The notes: a model not told the origin generated them from the letters alone. A DNA stretch of 64,000 nucleotides from an uncultured Rhodospirillales bacterium (GCA_903828515.1 CAIKMD010000002.1:124001-188000), one strand, 5' to 3'; positions 26,721-35,940 are shown, counted from the first letter of the stretch. Translations and numbers: made by a program.

Positions 26721-27659
26721 ATGCGGCGATGGATTGCCTGGAGCGGCGCAATTTCGGTGCTGCTTCTATCTTTCATGGCGCCGCCGGCGCGCGCCGCCGA
26801 TAAGGTGGTCTTCGGCTATTTCCCGGTTGCCGATTTCCTGATCGCCTTCATCGCCAAGGATCAGGGGTTTTTCGACAAACATGGCGTCGATGTGACGCTG
26901 CAACTCATGGCGAATAACGCGACCGGCATTCCCTCGGCGCTCGTCAGCAACAGCATTCAGGTTGGCGGTACGACCGTGCCGGTCGTGCTGCAGGCCAGCG
27001 ACAGCGGCATCGACGTCAAAATGGTTGCCAATGGCGGCGTGACCCAAGCCGGTGTTCATCCGGTCGCCCTGGTGGTCACGGCCGACAGCACCGCCAAGAC
27101 GGCCAAGGATCTCGAAGGCAAGACGATCGGCCTCACGGGTCTCAACAATCTCGCGCATATCCTGTTGATCAAGTGGCTGCAGATCAACGGCGCCGATCCG
27201 GCCAAGGTGCATATCGTCGAGATCACCATCCAGCAAACGCCGGACCTCGTGCGTTCGAAACAGATCGATGGCGCCGTCGCCATCGAGCCGTTCCTGTCGC
27301 GGATCATTGCTTCCGGCGCGGGACGGGTTCTTGCCTATGACCAGGATGTCGAGCCGTCGGGAAGCTCGACCATGGTGTGGGCCGTCGCCGGCGACTATGC
27401 CAAGGCACATCCCGATACGATCAAGAATATCCGCGCGGCGCTCGACGACGCGCTCGCTTATCACAACGCGCATCCCGAGAACGACGATGCGACCATGGCG
27501 CATTACCTGCCGATCCCGGAAGCAATCCTGAAAACCCTGCCGCGCGCGAAATACGACAACAAGGTCGATACGGCGCAAATCAAGTTCCTGTCCGATACCA
27601 TGATCGAACAAAAACGCCTGACCAAGCCGGCCGACAAATCGGCCGTCATCCTGCCTTGA
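26721..27659 (+). CDS. ABC transporter substrate-binding protein, NMT1/SsuA type
   Basis: 312 residues from ATG 26721, with GGGAGG 8 bases upstream. The Sec signal peptide ends near PPARAADKVVFGY. The mature part has the NMT1 fold (FGYFPVADFLIAFIAKDQGFF, AKDLEGKTIGLTGLNNLA, VRSKQIDGAVAIEPF). It is followed after 11 bases by another binding protein of the same family, so one import system may use two receptors. No permease or ATPase follows on this strand; the divergent permease pair at 23912-25431 is the nearest candidate partner. Confidence 0.9.
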   Translation: MRRWIAWSGAISVLLLSFMAPPARAADKVVFGYFPVADFLIAFIAKDQGFFDKHGVDVTLQLMANNATGIPSALVSNSIQVGGTTVPVVLQASDSGIDVKMVANGGVTQAGVHPVALVVTADSTAKTAKDLEGKTIGLTGLNNLAHILLIKWLQINGADPAKVHIVEITIQQTPDLVRSKQIDGAVAIEPFLSRIIASGAGRVLAYDQDVEPSGSSTMVWAVAGDYAKAHPDTIKNIRAALDDALAYHNAHPENDDATMAHYLPIPEAILKTLPRAKYDNKVDTAQIKFLSDTMIEQKRLTKPADKSAVILP

Positions 27660-27670
27660 GGGAGGACTTT

Positions 27671-28633
27671 ATGACCTTGCGTATCCTGCACTATGCCGCC
27701 GTCGTCATTCTCGCGACCGTTTTCGCCGGCGAGGCCCAGGCTGCGGACAAGCTTCATGTCGGCAAGGCCTCGCCGACCTCGGATGTGATGTTGCCGGTCG
27801 ATATCGGCGTCGAAACCGGGATTTTCGCCAAGCACGGACTCGACGTTGAGATCACGACGTTTTCCGGTGGCGCCAAACTTCATCAAGGCATGGCCGCCGA
27901 CGCGATCGACATCGGCGTGGGGGCGGGACCCGAATTCGCGCTTCTCGCCAAGGGGGCGGAGGAACTCGCGATCTGCAACGCGGTGGGGCCGGCGCGTTTC
28001 CTCGGCGTCGGCGTGGCCGCGGATTCGAAGGCGCAATCGGCCGCGGATCTGAAGGGCGCCAAGATCGGCGTCTCCAGCAATGGATCGCTCACCTTCTGGC
28101 TGGCGCTGGAATTGGCGCGGGTGAAAGGCTGGGGCCCCGACGGCGTGACGCCGGTGACCACCGGCAACGACGCGACGTCCTATGTCGCGGCGCTCCACAC
28201 CCATGAGATCGATGCGTTCATTTCGACCACGTCTCTCTCGTTCCAGCTGGAGGAAAAAAAGGAAGGCCGGCTGCTGTTTCCGGTGACGGACTATGTCGGC
28301 AATTTGAGCGCGGGGACGATCTTCGCGACCAAGAAGCTGATCGCCGCCAATCCGGATGGCGTCAGGCGTTTCCTCGCGGCCTGGTTCGACATCATCGCCT
28401 ATATGCGCGCGAACAAGGACGACACGGTGCGGATGACGTCGAAATTGACCGGCTTCTCGACGACCGTTCAGGCCAAGGAATACGATCTCACCATGCCGAT
28501 GTTCAGCAAGGACGGAAAGTTCGACGCGGAATCGCTGGCGACGCTCAAACGCTCCTTCGCCGACCTGAAGGTACTCGACACGCCGCCCGACATGACCAAA
28601 CTCTATACCGAAGCGTTCCTGCCGAAGAGTTGA
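27671..28633 (+). CDS. ABC transporter substrate-binding protein, NMT1/SsuA type
   Basis: 320 residues from ATG 27671 (GGAGGA upstream). The frame is open further upstream, but that region is the preceding gene. The signal peptide ends at about EAQAADKLHVG. Core motifs are VDIGVETGIFAKHGLDVEIT, AADLKGAKIGVSSNGSLTF and LHTHEIDAFISTTS. It differs from its neighbour at 26721, so the two probably bind different ligands. It is the last gene before a 188-base gap with long inverted repeats. Confidence 0.9.
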   Translation: MTLRILHYAAVVILATVFAGEAQAADKLHVGKASPTSDVMLPVDIGVETGIFAKHGLDVEITTFSGGAKLHQGMAADAIDIGVGAGPEFALLAKGAEELAICNAVGPARFLGVGVAADSKAQSAADLKGAKIGVSSNGSLTFWLALELARVKGWGPDGVTPVTTGNDATSYVAALHTHEIDAFISTTSLSFQLEEKKEGRLLFPVTDYVGNLSAGTIFATKKLIAANPDGVRRFLAAWFDIIAYMRANKDDTVRMTSKLTGFSTTVQAKEYDLTMPMFSKDGKFDAESLATLKRSFADLKVLDTPPDMTKLYTEAFLPKS

Positions 28634-28646
28634 CGGCGCTGTAATT

Positions 28647-28801
28647 CCCTCCCCCCTTGAGGGGGAGGGTTAGGGTGGGGGGGCGTCAGTTCGACGCTGG
28701 TTCGTAGCTAGCCCCGATCATCGACCGGCATATTATTGAGTTGGGCGATATCGTATCGGTGATACCCCCCACCCATGCCCTCCCCCTCAAGGGGGGAGGG
28801 G
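28647..28801. repeat. pair of 36-base inverted GC-rich palindromic repeats
   Basis: The left arm 28647-28682 and right arm 28765-28800 are reverse complements with about three mismatches. Each arm is itself a hairpin (CCCTCCCCC-TTGA-GGGGGAGGG). They flank an 82-base spacer with no coding potential between convergent genes. The layout looks like a BIME-type composite of REP-like elements, and the folded RNA could stop transcription from both sides; GTTTTGTTT follows the right arm. Confidence 0.7.
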
Positions 28802-28821
28802 TTTTGTTTGGGAATTTGTTG

Positions 28822-29757
28822 TTATCGCTTTAGGCGCGGAAACAGCCGCTGTGCGTTTTCGTAATCGATCGCGCGTAGTTCGGCTTCGGTGAAGCCGCAT
28901 TCGCGCAGGCCGTTCACGTGATCCTCGGCGTTGCGATAGGGGTAATCCGTGCCGAACATCAATTGCGAGACCGCGACGAATTTGGTGATCGCGGCCATCG
29001 CCGGCGCATGCGAGGCCTGGGCGGTGTCGTAGAAGAACCGCTTCAGGTAATTGACCACGCCGTCGGGCACGGTCGCCGCAATGGCCTTGTCGGTCAGCGG
29101 ATGGCGGGTATAGCGCTCGAGGATGAACGGCATCGTGCCGCCCGCATGCGACCAGATGATCTTCATGTCGGGGAATTTATGCGCGGCGCCCGAGAACAGC
29201 ATCCGGCCGATCGCCCGCGACGTGTCGGTGGCGAATTCGATCACCGCGTCGTTGATCTCGGGCATCATGGCGTTGACGGTGCAATTGGGCGCATGGGGGT
29301 GGCAATAGACCACGGCCTTGCGGCGGTTCAATTCCTCGAACAGCGGGAAGTAGTAGGGATCGCCCAGCCACTTGTCGCCGATATTGGTCATCAGGTTGAT
29401 GCCGTAGGCGCCGAGCGTGTCGAGCGCGTATTCGGCTTCGCGCAACGCCGCGTCCATATCGAGGATCGGCAGGACCGCGAAAGTGCCGAAGCGACCGGGA
29501 TGATCCTGGCCTTGGCGCGTCATGAACTCGTTCCACGCGCGCGCCTGTTTGATCGCGGCGCTCTGGTCGCTCGGCCACACCACGACGGGATGATTGAGCG
29601 AGAGGAGGGATGTGGCGACGCCGTTCTTGTCCATGTCGGCAAGCGACAGGGAGGCGGTCCATTCCTTGAAATAGGGCGGCACGCCCTTCATCCCGTTGGG
29701 GATCGCGTTGCTCGGCGTCGGGTGATGATGGACGTCGATCCGCTTCATGTCGGCCAT
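28822..29757 (-). CDS. ACMSD-type amidohydrolase
   Basis: 311 residues. Metal and active-site motifs are H10 and H12 (RIDVHHHPTPS), the His of VYCHPHAP, WSHAGGTMPF and FGTDYPYRN. The segment after VYCHPHAP reads NCTVNAMMPEI, closest to the copy at 40981 (NCTAGKGGVPGI) and unlike the Cys-Cys form of the other three. It is divergent from the binding protein at 29886, with a 128-base shared promoter gap. This repeats the gene pairing seen at the window start. Confidence 0.88.
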   Translation of the reverse strand: MADMKRIDVHHHPTPSNAIPNGMKGVPPYFKEWTASLSLADMDKNGVATSLLSLNHPVVVWPSDQSAAIKQARAWNEFMTRQGQDHPGRFGTFAVLPILDMDAALREAEYALDTLGAYGINLMTNIGDKWLGDPYYFPLFEELNRRKAVVYCHPHAPNCTVNAMMPEINDAVIEFATDTSRAIGRMLFSGAAHKFPDMKIIWSHAGGTMPFILERYTRHPLTDKAIAATVPDGVVNYLKRFFYDTAQASHAPAMAAITKFVAVSQLMFGTDYPYRNAEDHVNGLRECGFTEAELRAIDYENAQRLFPRLKR

Positions 29758-29885
29758 GTTTTATCCTCCCGTTTCGGTTGCGGCGGACTATATGGGCGAG
29801 GCTGGAAAGGGTCAAACCGACGCTTTCCTTCGCGCCGTGTCTGGCTTAGGTTTGCCGCCAACGAAAAGCCGGAACGGGGAAGAAA

Positions 29886-30881
29886 ATGCTGAGAACGACG
29901 ATGGCGGCGGCGCTGATCGCCTTGACGGCCGGAGCCGCGCATGCCGATCCGCTGAAACTCCGGGTCGGATGGAGCGACGTGCCCAGCTCTCTCACCCCGA
30001 TCATGGATCAGAAACCCGAACTCGCGCCGCATCTCGGCAAGACCTACACGCTCGATCCGATTCATTTTGGCGGCACCGCGCCGATGATCACCGCGCTCGC
30101 CACCAACGATCTCGATATCGGCGAGATGGCGTTCGGTTCGTTCGGCAACGCGATTCAGAACGCGCATATGAACGACGTTCGCGTCATCGCCGACGAGATG
30201 CAGGACGGCGTGCCCGGCTATCTGTCGATTCCCTACGTCGTGATGAAGGACGGGCCGATCAAGACGATTGCCGATCTGAAGGGCAAGGTCGTTGCCACCA
30301 ACGTGATCGGTTCGGGCACCGATATCGGCCAGCGCGCCTATCTGCGCAAGAACGGTCTCGAGGACAAACGCGATTACAGCGAGCTCGAAGTTACCTATTT
30401 CAGCATGAAGGACATGATGAAGCAGGGAAAGGTGGATCTCATCACGACGATCCATTCGACCGCCCTCGATCCCGAGATGCAGGCGATCACCCGGCCCTTG
30501 TTCTATCTGCGCGACGGCATGGGCGTGACCGCCATCCTGTTCCGCGTCGCGCGCACGCCGTTCATCGAAAAGAACCGGGCGGTGCTGGTCGATTTCTTCG
30601 AGGACGAGGCGCGCCAGTTGCACTGGTATCTCGATCCGAAGAATCATGCCGAGGCCGTCGCGATCGCGGCGAAGTTCACCAAGTCGTCGCCGGATCATTT
30701 CGACAGTTGGCTGTTCACCAAATCGGACATCTATCGCGATCCCGACAACATGCCCAATCTGAAGGCGCTGCAAAGCAACCTGAAGACGCAAAAGGACGCG
30801 GGCTTTCTCAATATCGATATCGACGTCGCCAAGTTCGCCGATACCAGCATCGTCGAGGACGCCGCCAAGCGCCTGAAATAG
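29886..30881 (+). CDS. ABC transporter substrate-binding protein, SsuA/TauA type
   Basis: 331 residues with GGGGAAG upstream. The signal peptide ends at about GAAHADPLKLRVG. It is a full-length paralogue of the truncated protein at the window start, sharing VRVIADE, PIKTI-DLKGKVVATN, EDKRDY and FDSWLFTK. It has no permease or ATPase beside it. A binding protein standing next to an amidohydrolase without its own channel suggests a shared ABC core or a role in sensing the substrate. Confidence 0.9.
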   Translation: MLRTTMAAALIALTAGAAHADPLKLRVGWSDVPSSLTPIMDQKPELAPHLGKTYTLDPIHFGGTAPMITALATNDLDIGEMAFGSFGNAIQNAHMNDVRVIADEMQDGVPGYLSIPYVVMKDGPIKTIADLKGKVVATNVIGSGTDIGQRAYLRKNGLEDKRDYSELEVTYFSMKDMMKQGKVDLITTIHSTALDPEMQAITRPLFYLRDGMGVTAILFRVARTPFIEKNRAVLVDFFEDEARQLHWYLDPKNHAEAVAIAAKFTKSSPDHFDSWLFTKSDIYRDPDNMPNLKALQSNLKTQKDAGFLNIDIDVAKFADTSIVEDAAKRLK

Positions 30882-31018
30882 GCCGCGCCGGGGACGCGCG
30901 TCGAAGGGAATCGTTAACCAATCAGGGTCTGTGGCGGGCCTGCCTTATAGGTTAATTAAGTCTCGTCGCTGACAATGGGGATCGTTCTCCGCCTCTGCCC
31001 TCTGTCTTTCGAGGAATT

Positions 31019-33607
31019 GTGCGCCATCCTCTGTCTCAGTCTCCGTTCGCCGCGGAGCAGCCACCGCGCGTGACGACGGCCGACGCCATTCCCCCGGCTG
31101 GGAAGGTGTCGCCGCGTCGGTTTCGCGCGCTGGGCCGGATCGCGAAAAGCCGATCGAGCCAGATCGTCGTCGCCTTCACCGTCTTCCTGCTGATCCTGCT
31201 GTGGGGAGCGGTCGCGACGCAGCTCAATCTGGATCGTGTCGCGGTCCTGGGTGCCGCGCGCACGAATAACGACAATCTTGCGCGGGCCTATTCCGAGCAT
31301 GTGTTCGGTACGGTCAAGCTCCTCGACCAGGTCTTGCTGCGGGTCAAGGATGCCTATGAACGGGATCGGCTGGGGCCCGACCTCTCGCAAGGATTGCGGG
31401 AGTCCTCGAATACCGATGCCGGTGCGTTACTCGTGCAAATTCTCGACGAGCAAGGTTATGTGCTGGCGTCGACGGCGTCGACGGCGTCGACGACATCGGC
31501 GGCCTCGCAGACACAACAATCCTTCGCCGATCGCGAATATTTCCGGGTTCACACCAAGCCCGACGCCGACGAGCTTTATATCAGCGCGCCGCTGCAGGGC
31601 CGGATTACCGGCAAGCACACGATCGTCGCGCTCAGCCGCAGGCTCAGGAAGGCGAACGGCGATTTTGCCGGTGTTGTCTATGTGTCCTTCAATCCGGAAT
31701 ATCTTTCGGGTTTCTTCAGCGGCCTCGTGATCAGCGAGAAAAGCACGTTCGCGATCGTCGGGCGCGACATGATCATCCGCGATGCGATCAAAGGCGCCAA
31801 CCGCGCCGCCGACATGATCGGCAAGAGCATGGCGAATTCCCAGTTCCCTCAAGCCTTGGCGCGTGCGCCGAACGGCGACTACCAGACGGCGAGCCTGCTT
31901 GATGGCGTCGCGCGGCTTCTGTCTTATCGGAGCCTTCCGAATCTGCCACTTATCGTCGTTGTCGGCCTGGCCGAGGACGACATCTTCGCCGATTATCGCG
32001 AACGCCGGACCTGGCTGATCGCCGTGGCGGCTCTCGTTTCGATGATCTTTCTCGGCGTGGCGGCGTTTCAATTGCGGCGCATCGCACTGCAGGGCCAGTC
32101 CGAACTGGCATTGCGCCAGACCCAGGATCTGCTGGTCGAATCGCAGCATGTCGCGAAGCTCGGCTACGTGCTTCACGACGTGTCCACCGGCCGTCTTCAC
32201 TGGTCGGAATCGCTGTTCGAACTTCGCCGCGTGCCGCGACGGGAGTCGTTCAGCCTGGAGGAGGCAGCGCAGTTCATCCATCCCGAAGACCGTCCGCGTT
32301 ATACCGCGGCGCGCAAGATCGCGATCGAAGCGCGCAAGGCGTTCTCGATCGACGTGCGCGTGCGACGTCCCGACGGGACGGTGTGCTGGGAACATCGCGT
32401 CGTGCGCCCCTATTTCGATGCGAGCGGCGACTTGATCCGTGTCCTGATGGTGGTGCAGGACATCACCAAGCGCAAAGAAACCGAACTCGATCTGGCCCGC
32501 AGCCGTGACAACATGGCGCGCGCGCAGCATGTCGCCGCGCTGGGCAGCTTCGAGCGCGATCTGATCACGCGCAAGGTCGAGTGGTCGGACGAGATGTATC
32601 GCATCCTGGGTGTCAGGCGGGGACAGGTCGTGCCGGGCCATGGCGCGATCCTCGACCTGATTCATCCGGACGATCGTGAACGTTACGAGACGGTCCGAGA
32701 ACTCGGCCTCGACGGCGTCGCGACCGGGACGTTCGAGTTCCGCATCATCCGTCCCGATGGCGCGACCCGCGTGATCTATCGCGAAAACGGCATGATCTTC
32801 GACGAGAACGGCAAGCCGACCCGGCTGTTCGGCAGCTATCAGGATGTGACCGAACAGCGTTCGGCCGAAACCCGCGAACGCGACCTCGAACGCAAGTTGA
32901 TGCATTCGCAAAAGCTCGAGGCGCTCGGCACGCTGGCGGGCGGCATCGCCCACGATCTGAACAACACGCTCACGCCGATCATGGCCTTGAGCAAGATCAC
33001 CGCGCGCCGTCTCGAGCCCGGCAGCCTGCTGCAGAACAATCTCGAAACGATTTTCGCCGCGAGCGAGCAGGCGCGCGATCTGGTGCAACGCGTTCTGGCG
33101 TTCAGCCGGCAGGACAAGATCGACAAGAAGCCGACCGATCTCGGCGAGGTCGTCACCGAGGTGCTGAAACTATTGCGCGCGACCGTTCCGTCGTCGATCC
33201 AGATCGACGCGCGGATCGATGACGCGGCGCCGGTCCTGGCCGACCGGTCACAGCTTCATCAGGTCATCACCAATCTCGTGAGCAACGCCGCGCAGGCGAT
33301 CGGCGACGATATGGGAACGATCATGGTGACGATCGACACGATCGCCGCGTCGACCGCGCGCGAAACCATCCGCCTGTCGGTTACCGATACGGGACGGGGC
33401 ATGGATCCGGGAACAAGGGACCGCATCTTCGAACCGTTCTTCACCACCAAGGAAGTCGGGCAGGGGACGGGCCTCGGCCTTTCGATCGTCGCGAGCATCC
33501 TCGCCGATCACGGCGCGCGGGTCGAGGTGACGAGCGAGCGCGGCCAGGGCTCGCGGTTCGATATCTATTTTCCGCCGCTCGACGCGAAAGCCGCCGCCGC
33601 GGCCTGA
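31019..33607 (+). CDS. membrane sensor histidine kinase with Cache-like sensor and two PAS domains
   Basis: 862 residues from GTG 31019 (GAGGA upstream). Order: cytoplasmic N-terminus; TM1 at about 48-68; an extracytoplasmic domain of about 260 residues with the Cache-type block FADREYFRVHTK; TM2 at about 335-355; PAS1 (378-490) and PAS2 (505-625), each with a PAC end; the dimerisation domain with phospho-acceptor H645 in GGIAHDLNN; then an ATPase domain with NLVSNAAQAIG, DTGRGMD and TGLGLSIV. No receiver domain is fused and no response-regulator gene is adjacent. The extracytoplasmic domain contains three copies of a 9-base repeat. The ligand is unknown; a small organic acid would suit both the domain and the neighbourhood. 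Confidence 0.9.
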   Translation: MRHPLSQSPFAAEQPPRVTTADAIPPAGKVSPRRFRALGRIAKSRSSQIVVAFTVFLLILLWGAVATQLNLDRVAVLGAARTNNDNLARAYSEHVFGTVKLLDQVLLRVKDAYERDRLGPDLSQGLRESSNTDAGALLVQILDEQGYVLASTASTASTTSAASQTQQSFADREYFRVHTKPDADELYISAPLQGRITGKHTIVALSRRLRKANGDFAGVVYVSFNPEYLSGFFSGLVISEKSTFAIVGRDMIIRDAIKGANRAADMIGKSMANSQFPQALARAPNGDYQTASLLDGVARLLSYRSLPNLPLIVVVGLAEDDIFADYRERRTWLIAVAALVSMIFLGVAAFQLRRIALQGQSELALRQTQDLLVESQHVAKLGYVLHDVSTGRLHWSESLFELRRVPRRESFSLEEAAQFIHPEDRPRYTAARKIAIEARKAFSIDVRVRRPDGTVCWEHRVVRPYFDASGDLIRVLMVVQDITKRKETELDLARSRDNMARAQHVAALGSFERDLITRKVEWSDEMYRILGVRRGQVVPGHGAILDLIHPDDRERYETVRELGLDGVATGTFEFRIIRPDGATRVIYRENGMIFDENGKPTRLFGSYQDVTEQRSAETRERDLERKLMHSQKLEALGTLAGGIAHDLNNTLTPIMALSKITARRLEPGSLLQNNLETIFAASEQARDLVQRVLAFSRQDKIDKKPTDLGEVVTEVLKLLRATVPSSIQIDARIDDAAPVLADRSQLHQVITNLVSNAAQAIGDDMGTIMVTIDTIAASTARETIRLSVTDTGRGMDPGTRDRIFEPFFTTKEVGQGTGLGLSIVASILADHGARVEVTSERGQGSRFDIYFPPLDAKAAAAA
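31466..31492. repeat. three tandem copies of a 9-base unit inside the kinase gene
   Basis: GCGTCGACG is repeated exactly three times and encodes a Ser-Thr-Ala repeat in the extracytoplasmic domain, just before the Cache-type FADREYF block. The unit is a multiple of three, so copy changes would keep the frame. Confidence 0.85.
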
Positions 33608-33610
33608 CGC

Positions 33611-34639
33611 CTATTTCTCCATCAGCGTGGCGTAGCGCATATCGACCAGCGATTGCGCGTCGATATGGGTCTTTTGCAGGCCTTGCGCCTCGTACCAGTT
33701 GAGCGCGCGCTGAATGTCGGATACCGACACCCGCGATTCCGGATCGAAATAGGGCAGGCCGAGCTTGATCACCTCGGGGGGCTGATTGAGGCCCTTGGCG
33801 GCGATCGCGATCATCTCGGGCGCGCTCGGCTGGTCCACTCGATTGCCGTTGGCGTCGAGGAAGGCATCGTCCCAGGTCTTCTCGGCGCGCCGGAACGCGG
33901 CGAGGAAATGCTTCACCGTCTCGGGCCGGCTATTGGCGATTTTCGCCGAGGTGAAGGTGCCGTCGCCCTGTTGCGCCGGCAATTCGTCGCTCAACCATCC
34001 CATCAGGCGCGCGTTGCCCTTGTTGACCAGCGCGAAGATGTTGGCGGAGCTGAGCATGGCCCCGTCGACCTGGCCGCCGATGATCGCGGACGCGACGTTC
34101 GGGTTGGATTGCAGGGCGACGATCCGCACGGTTTTGAAATCGACCCCGTGCTTGGCGAGAATGGTACCAAGGTTGTAGTGGAGCGGCGTGCCGGTTTGGG
34201 TGACTGCCGCCGAGTGGCCGGTGAAGCCCTCGAAGGTCTTGAGGCCGCCGTCATAGGCCTGGTTCGATTCGATGATCCCGAGGCCCTGGAAGCCCTTGCG
34301 CTCCCACGTCCCGGCGCCGATGAGTTTCAGCGCGCCCTGATTGGCGAGGATGAAAAACGCGTCGGTCATCCCGGTCGAGCCGAAATCGATATCGCCCGAG
34401 GTGACCGCCACAGCGACGGGCTGTGCGGATTCGAACGGCACCAGTTCGGCGTCGAGCCCCTCGTCCTTGAAATAGCCCTTGGCGGCGGCGACGAAGATCG
34501 GGGCGCTGCCGAGCGAACTCACCGTGCCGACCTTGATGTGATCGGCCGCCCGCGCGGGCGGCGCCGCGAAAGCTGCTATGAAAAGAAGCACCGCCAGCAT
34601 CGTGCGGCGGCCCTGGCTGCGTTGGGGTGATGGGCTCAT
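33611..34639 (-). CDS. ABC transporter substrate-binding protein, NMT1/TauA type
   Basis: 342 residues from ATG 34639, chosen because GGGAGGA lies 5-6 bases upstream; the frame opens 21 codons earlier with a proline-rich stretch that is unlikely to be protein. The signal peptide has an Arg pair and ends at about PPARAADHIKVG. The fold motifs are GSAPIFVAAAKGYFKDEGLDAEL and VAVTSGDIDFGSTGMTDAFF. It stands alone between the kinase (convergent, 3-base gap) and folD (divergent), with no permease or ATPase nearby. Confidence 0.88.
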   Translation of the reverse strand: MSPSPQRSQGRRTMLAVLLFIAAFAAPPARAADHIKVGTVSSLGSAPIFVAAAKGYFKDEGLDAELVPFESAQPVAVAVTSGDIDFGSTGMTDAFFILANQGALKLIGAGTWERKGFQGLGIIESNQAYDGGLKTFEGFTGHSAAVTQTGTPLHYNLGTILAKHGVDFKTVRIVALQSNPNVASAIIGGQVDGAMLSSANIFALVNKGNARLMGWLSDELPAQQGDGTFTSAKIANSRPETVKHFLAAFRRAEKTWDDAFLDANGNRVDQPSAPEMIAIAAKGLNQPPEVIKLGLPYFDPESRVSVSDIQRALNWYEAQGLQKTHIDAQSLVDMRYATLMEK

Positions 34640-34827
34640 CGGCTTCCTCCCTCGAACGGTCACTTTGCGCGGAAGAGTGGGACTTTTCGGCGGGGGCGGC
34701 AACCCGGTGCGCGGTGCGATCTGCCCACGCGCCTAATCCCACCGGGTTTTTCGCCGGCAACTCTGGGACTATTTACTGATCCGCGTTATCCTGAGAAATC
34801 GTATTTCCGAGCCCCTGAGAGAGATTG

Positions 34828-35721
34828 ATGCCGGCCAAGATCATCGACGGCGTGAAAGTGGCGGCCGGCATTCGCGTCGAATGCAAGGCGCGCGTCAAGG
34901 CGCTCGCCGCCGATCACGGCGTGACCCCCGGTTTGGCGGTCATCGTCGTCGGCAACGATCCGGCGTCGCGGGTCTATATCCGCAATAAGATGCGCGCCTG
35001 CGCCGATGTCGGCATCCGCTCTTTCCAGCATGAATTTCCCGTCGACGTCGATCAGAACATCGTTCTCGACCTGATCGCCCGCCTTAACCTGGATACCGAC
35101 GTTCACGGCATCCTCGTGCAATTGCCTTTGCCGGCGCATTTCAACATCCGGCAGATTCTCGCCGAGATTTCGGCCGACAAGGATGTCGACGGGTTTCATC
35201 TCTATAACGTCGGCGGCCTCGTGATCGGCGATACCGTGTTTCCGCCCTGCACGCCCTACGGCGTGGTGAAGCTGCTGGAGCATGAAGGCATTTCGGTGGA
35301 GGGCAAGAACGTCGTCGTCGTCGGCGCGAGCAACATCGTCGGCAAGCCGATGGCGCTGATGCTGATGGAGCGGGAAGCGACGGTGTGCATCTGCCACGCC
35401 AAGACGCGCGACCTCGCGCAATTCACCATCCTTGCCGACATCCTCGTCGTCGCGGCGGGCCAGCCCAATCTGATCCGTCCCGAGATGGTGCGCACCGGCG
35501 CGGTCGTCATCGACGTCGGCATCAACCGCCTGCCCGACGGCAAGCTGGTCGGCGACGTCGATTTCGAAGGGGTGAAGACGAAGGCGTCCTACATCACGCC
35601 GGTGCCCGGCGGCGTCGGGCCTATGACGGTCACGATGCTGCTGGTCAACACGATCCTCTCCGCCGAACGCCGCGCGCTGGGCCACACACGCTTTCCCGAA
35701 CGCACTGCCGGCGCGGCCTGA
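34828..35721 (+). CDS. folD: bifunctional methylenetetrahydrofolate dehydrogenase / methenyltetrahydrofolate cyclohydrolase
   Basis: 297 residues from ATG 34828 (GAGAGAG upstream; TTG 34825 is also in frame). FolD interconverts 5,10-methylene-, 5,10-methenyl- and 10-formyl-tetrahydrofolate in the cytoplasm with NADP. Diagnostic blocks are the catalytic YIRNKMRAC (Tyr and Lys), the folate-site GILVQLPLP, the KDVDGFH loop, the PCTPYGVVKLLE signature and the Rossmann GASNIVGKPMALML. The C-terminal PVPGGVGPMTVTMLL is complete. It is a housekeeping gene set among catabolic genes and next to the repeat cluster. Confidence 0.96.
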   Translation: MPAKIIDGVKVAAGIRVECKARVKALAADHGVTPGLAVIVVGNDPASRVYIRNKMRACADVGIRSFQHEFPVDVDQNIVLDLIARLNLDTDVHGILVQLPLPAHFNIRQILAEISADKDVDGFHLYNVGGLVIGDTVFPPCTPYGVVKLLEHEGISVEGKNVVVVGASNIVGKPMALMLMEREATVCICHAKTRDLAQFTILADILVVAAGQPNLIRPEMVRTGAVVIDVGINRLPDGKLVGDVDFEGVKTKASYITPVPGGVGPMTVTMLLVNTILSAERRALGHTRFPERTAGAA

Positions 35722-35750
35722 GGGCTAAGGCCACACCGATCAACTTTCAT

Positions 35751-35800
35751 CGTCATACCCGCGAAAGCGGGTATCCAGCGTTATCGCCGCGGGAATGACG
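35751..35800. repeat. palindromic element with CGTCAT...ATGACG ends
   Basis: The ends CGTCAT and ATGACG are inverted, with an inner perfect hairpin ATACCCGC-GAAA-GCGGGTAT at 35755-35774 and a second GCGGG block. It resembles the widespread proteobacterial intergenic repeat beginning GTCATNCCCGCGAAAGCGGG. Confidence 0.7.
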
Positions 35801-35826
35801 AGCGCATCAATACGCTCCCAATAAAA

Positions 35827-35910
35827 ATTCACCACGGAGACACGGAGGACACGGAGAAGAAACCTATTCTCTTCTCTACTCTCCGTGCCCTCCGTGTCTC
35901 CGTGGTGAAT
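35827..35910. repeat. large palindrome, copy 1 (CCACGGAGACACGGAG arms)
   Basis: Left arm 35827-35856 and right arm 35881-35910 match as reverse complements over 30 bases with one mismatch, around a 24-base AT-richer loop. A second copy lies at 36699-36782. The arms contain ACGGAG units (CCACGGAG-ACACGGAG-GACACGGAG), giving a short internal periodicity. Confidence 0.85.
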
Positions 35911-35940
35911 CTGCCTTATTATTCGAAATTGGAGCGATCC

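Noticed and set aside
30914-30960. TTAACC and GGTTAATTAA near the kinase gene as possible CtrA sites
   Set aside because: The full TTAA-N7-TTAA spacing is not present; single half-sites are too common to report.
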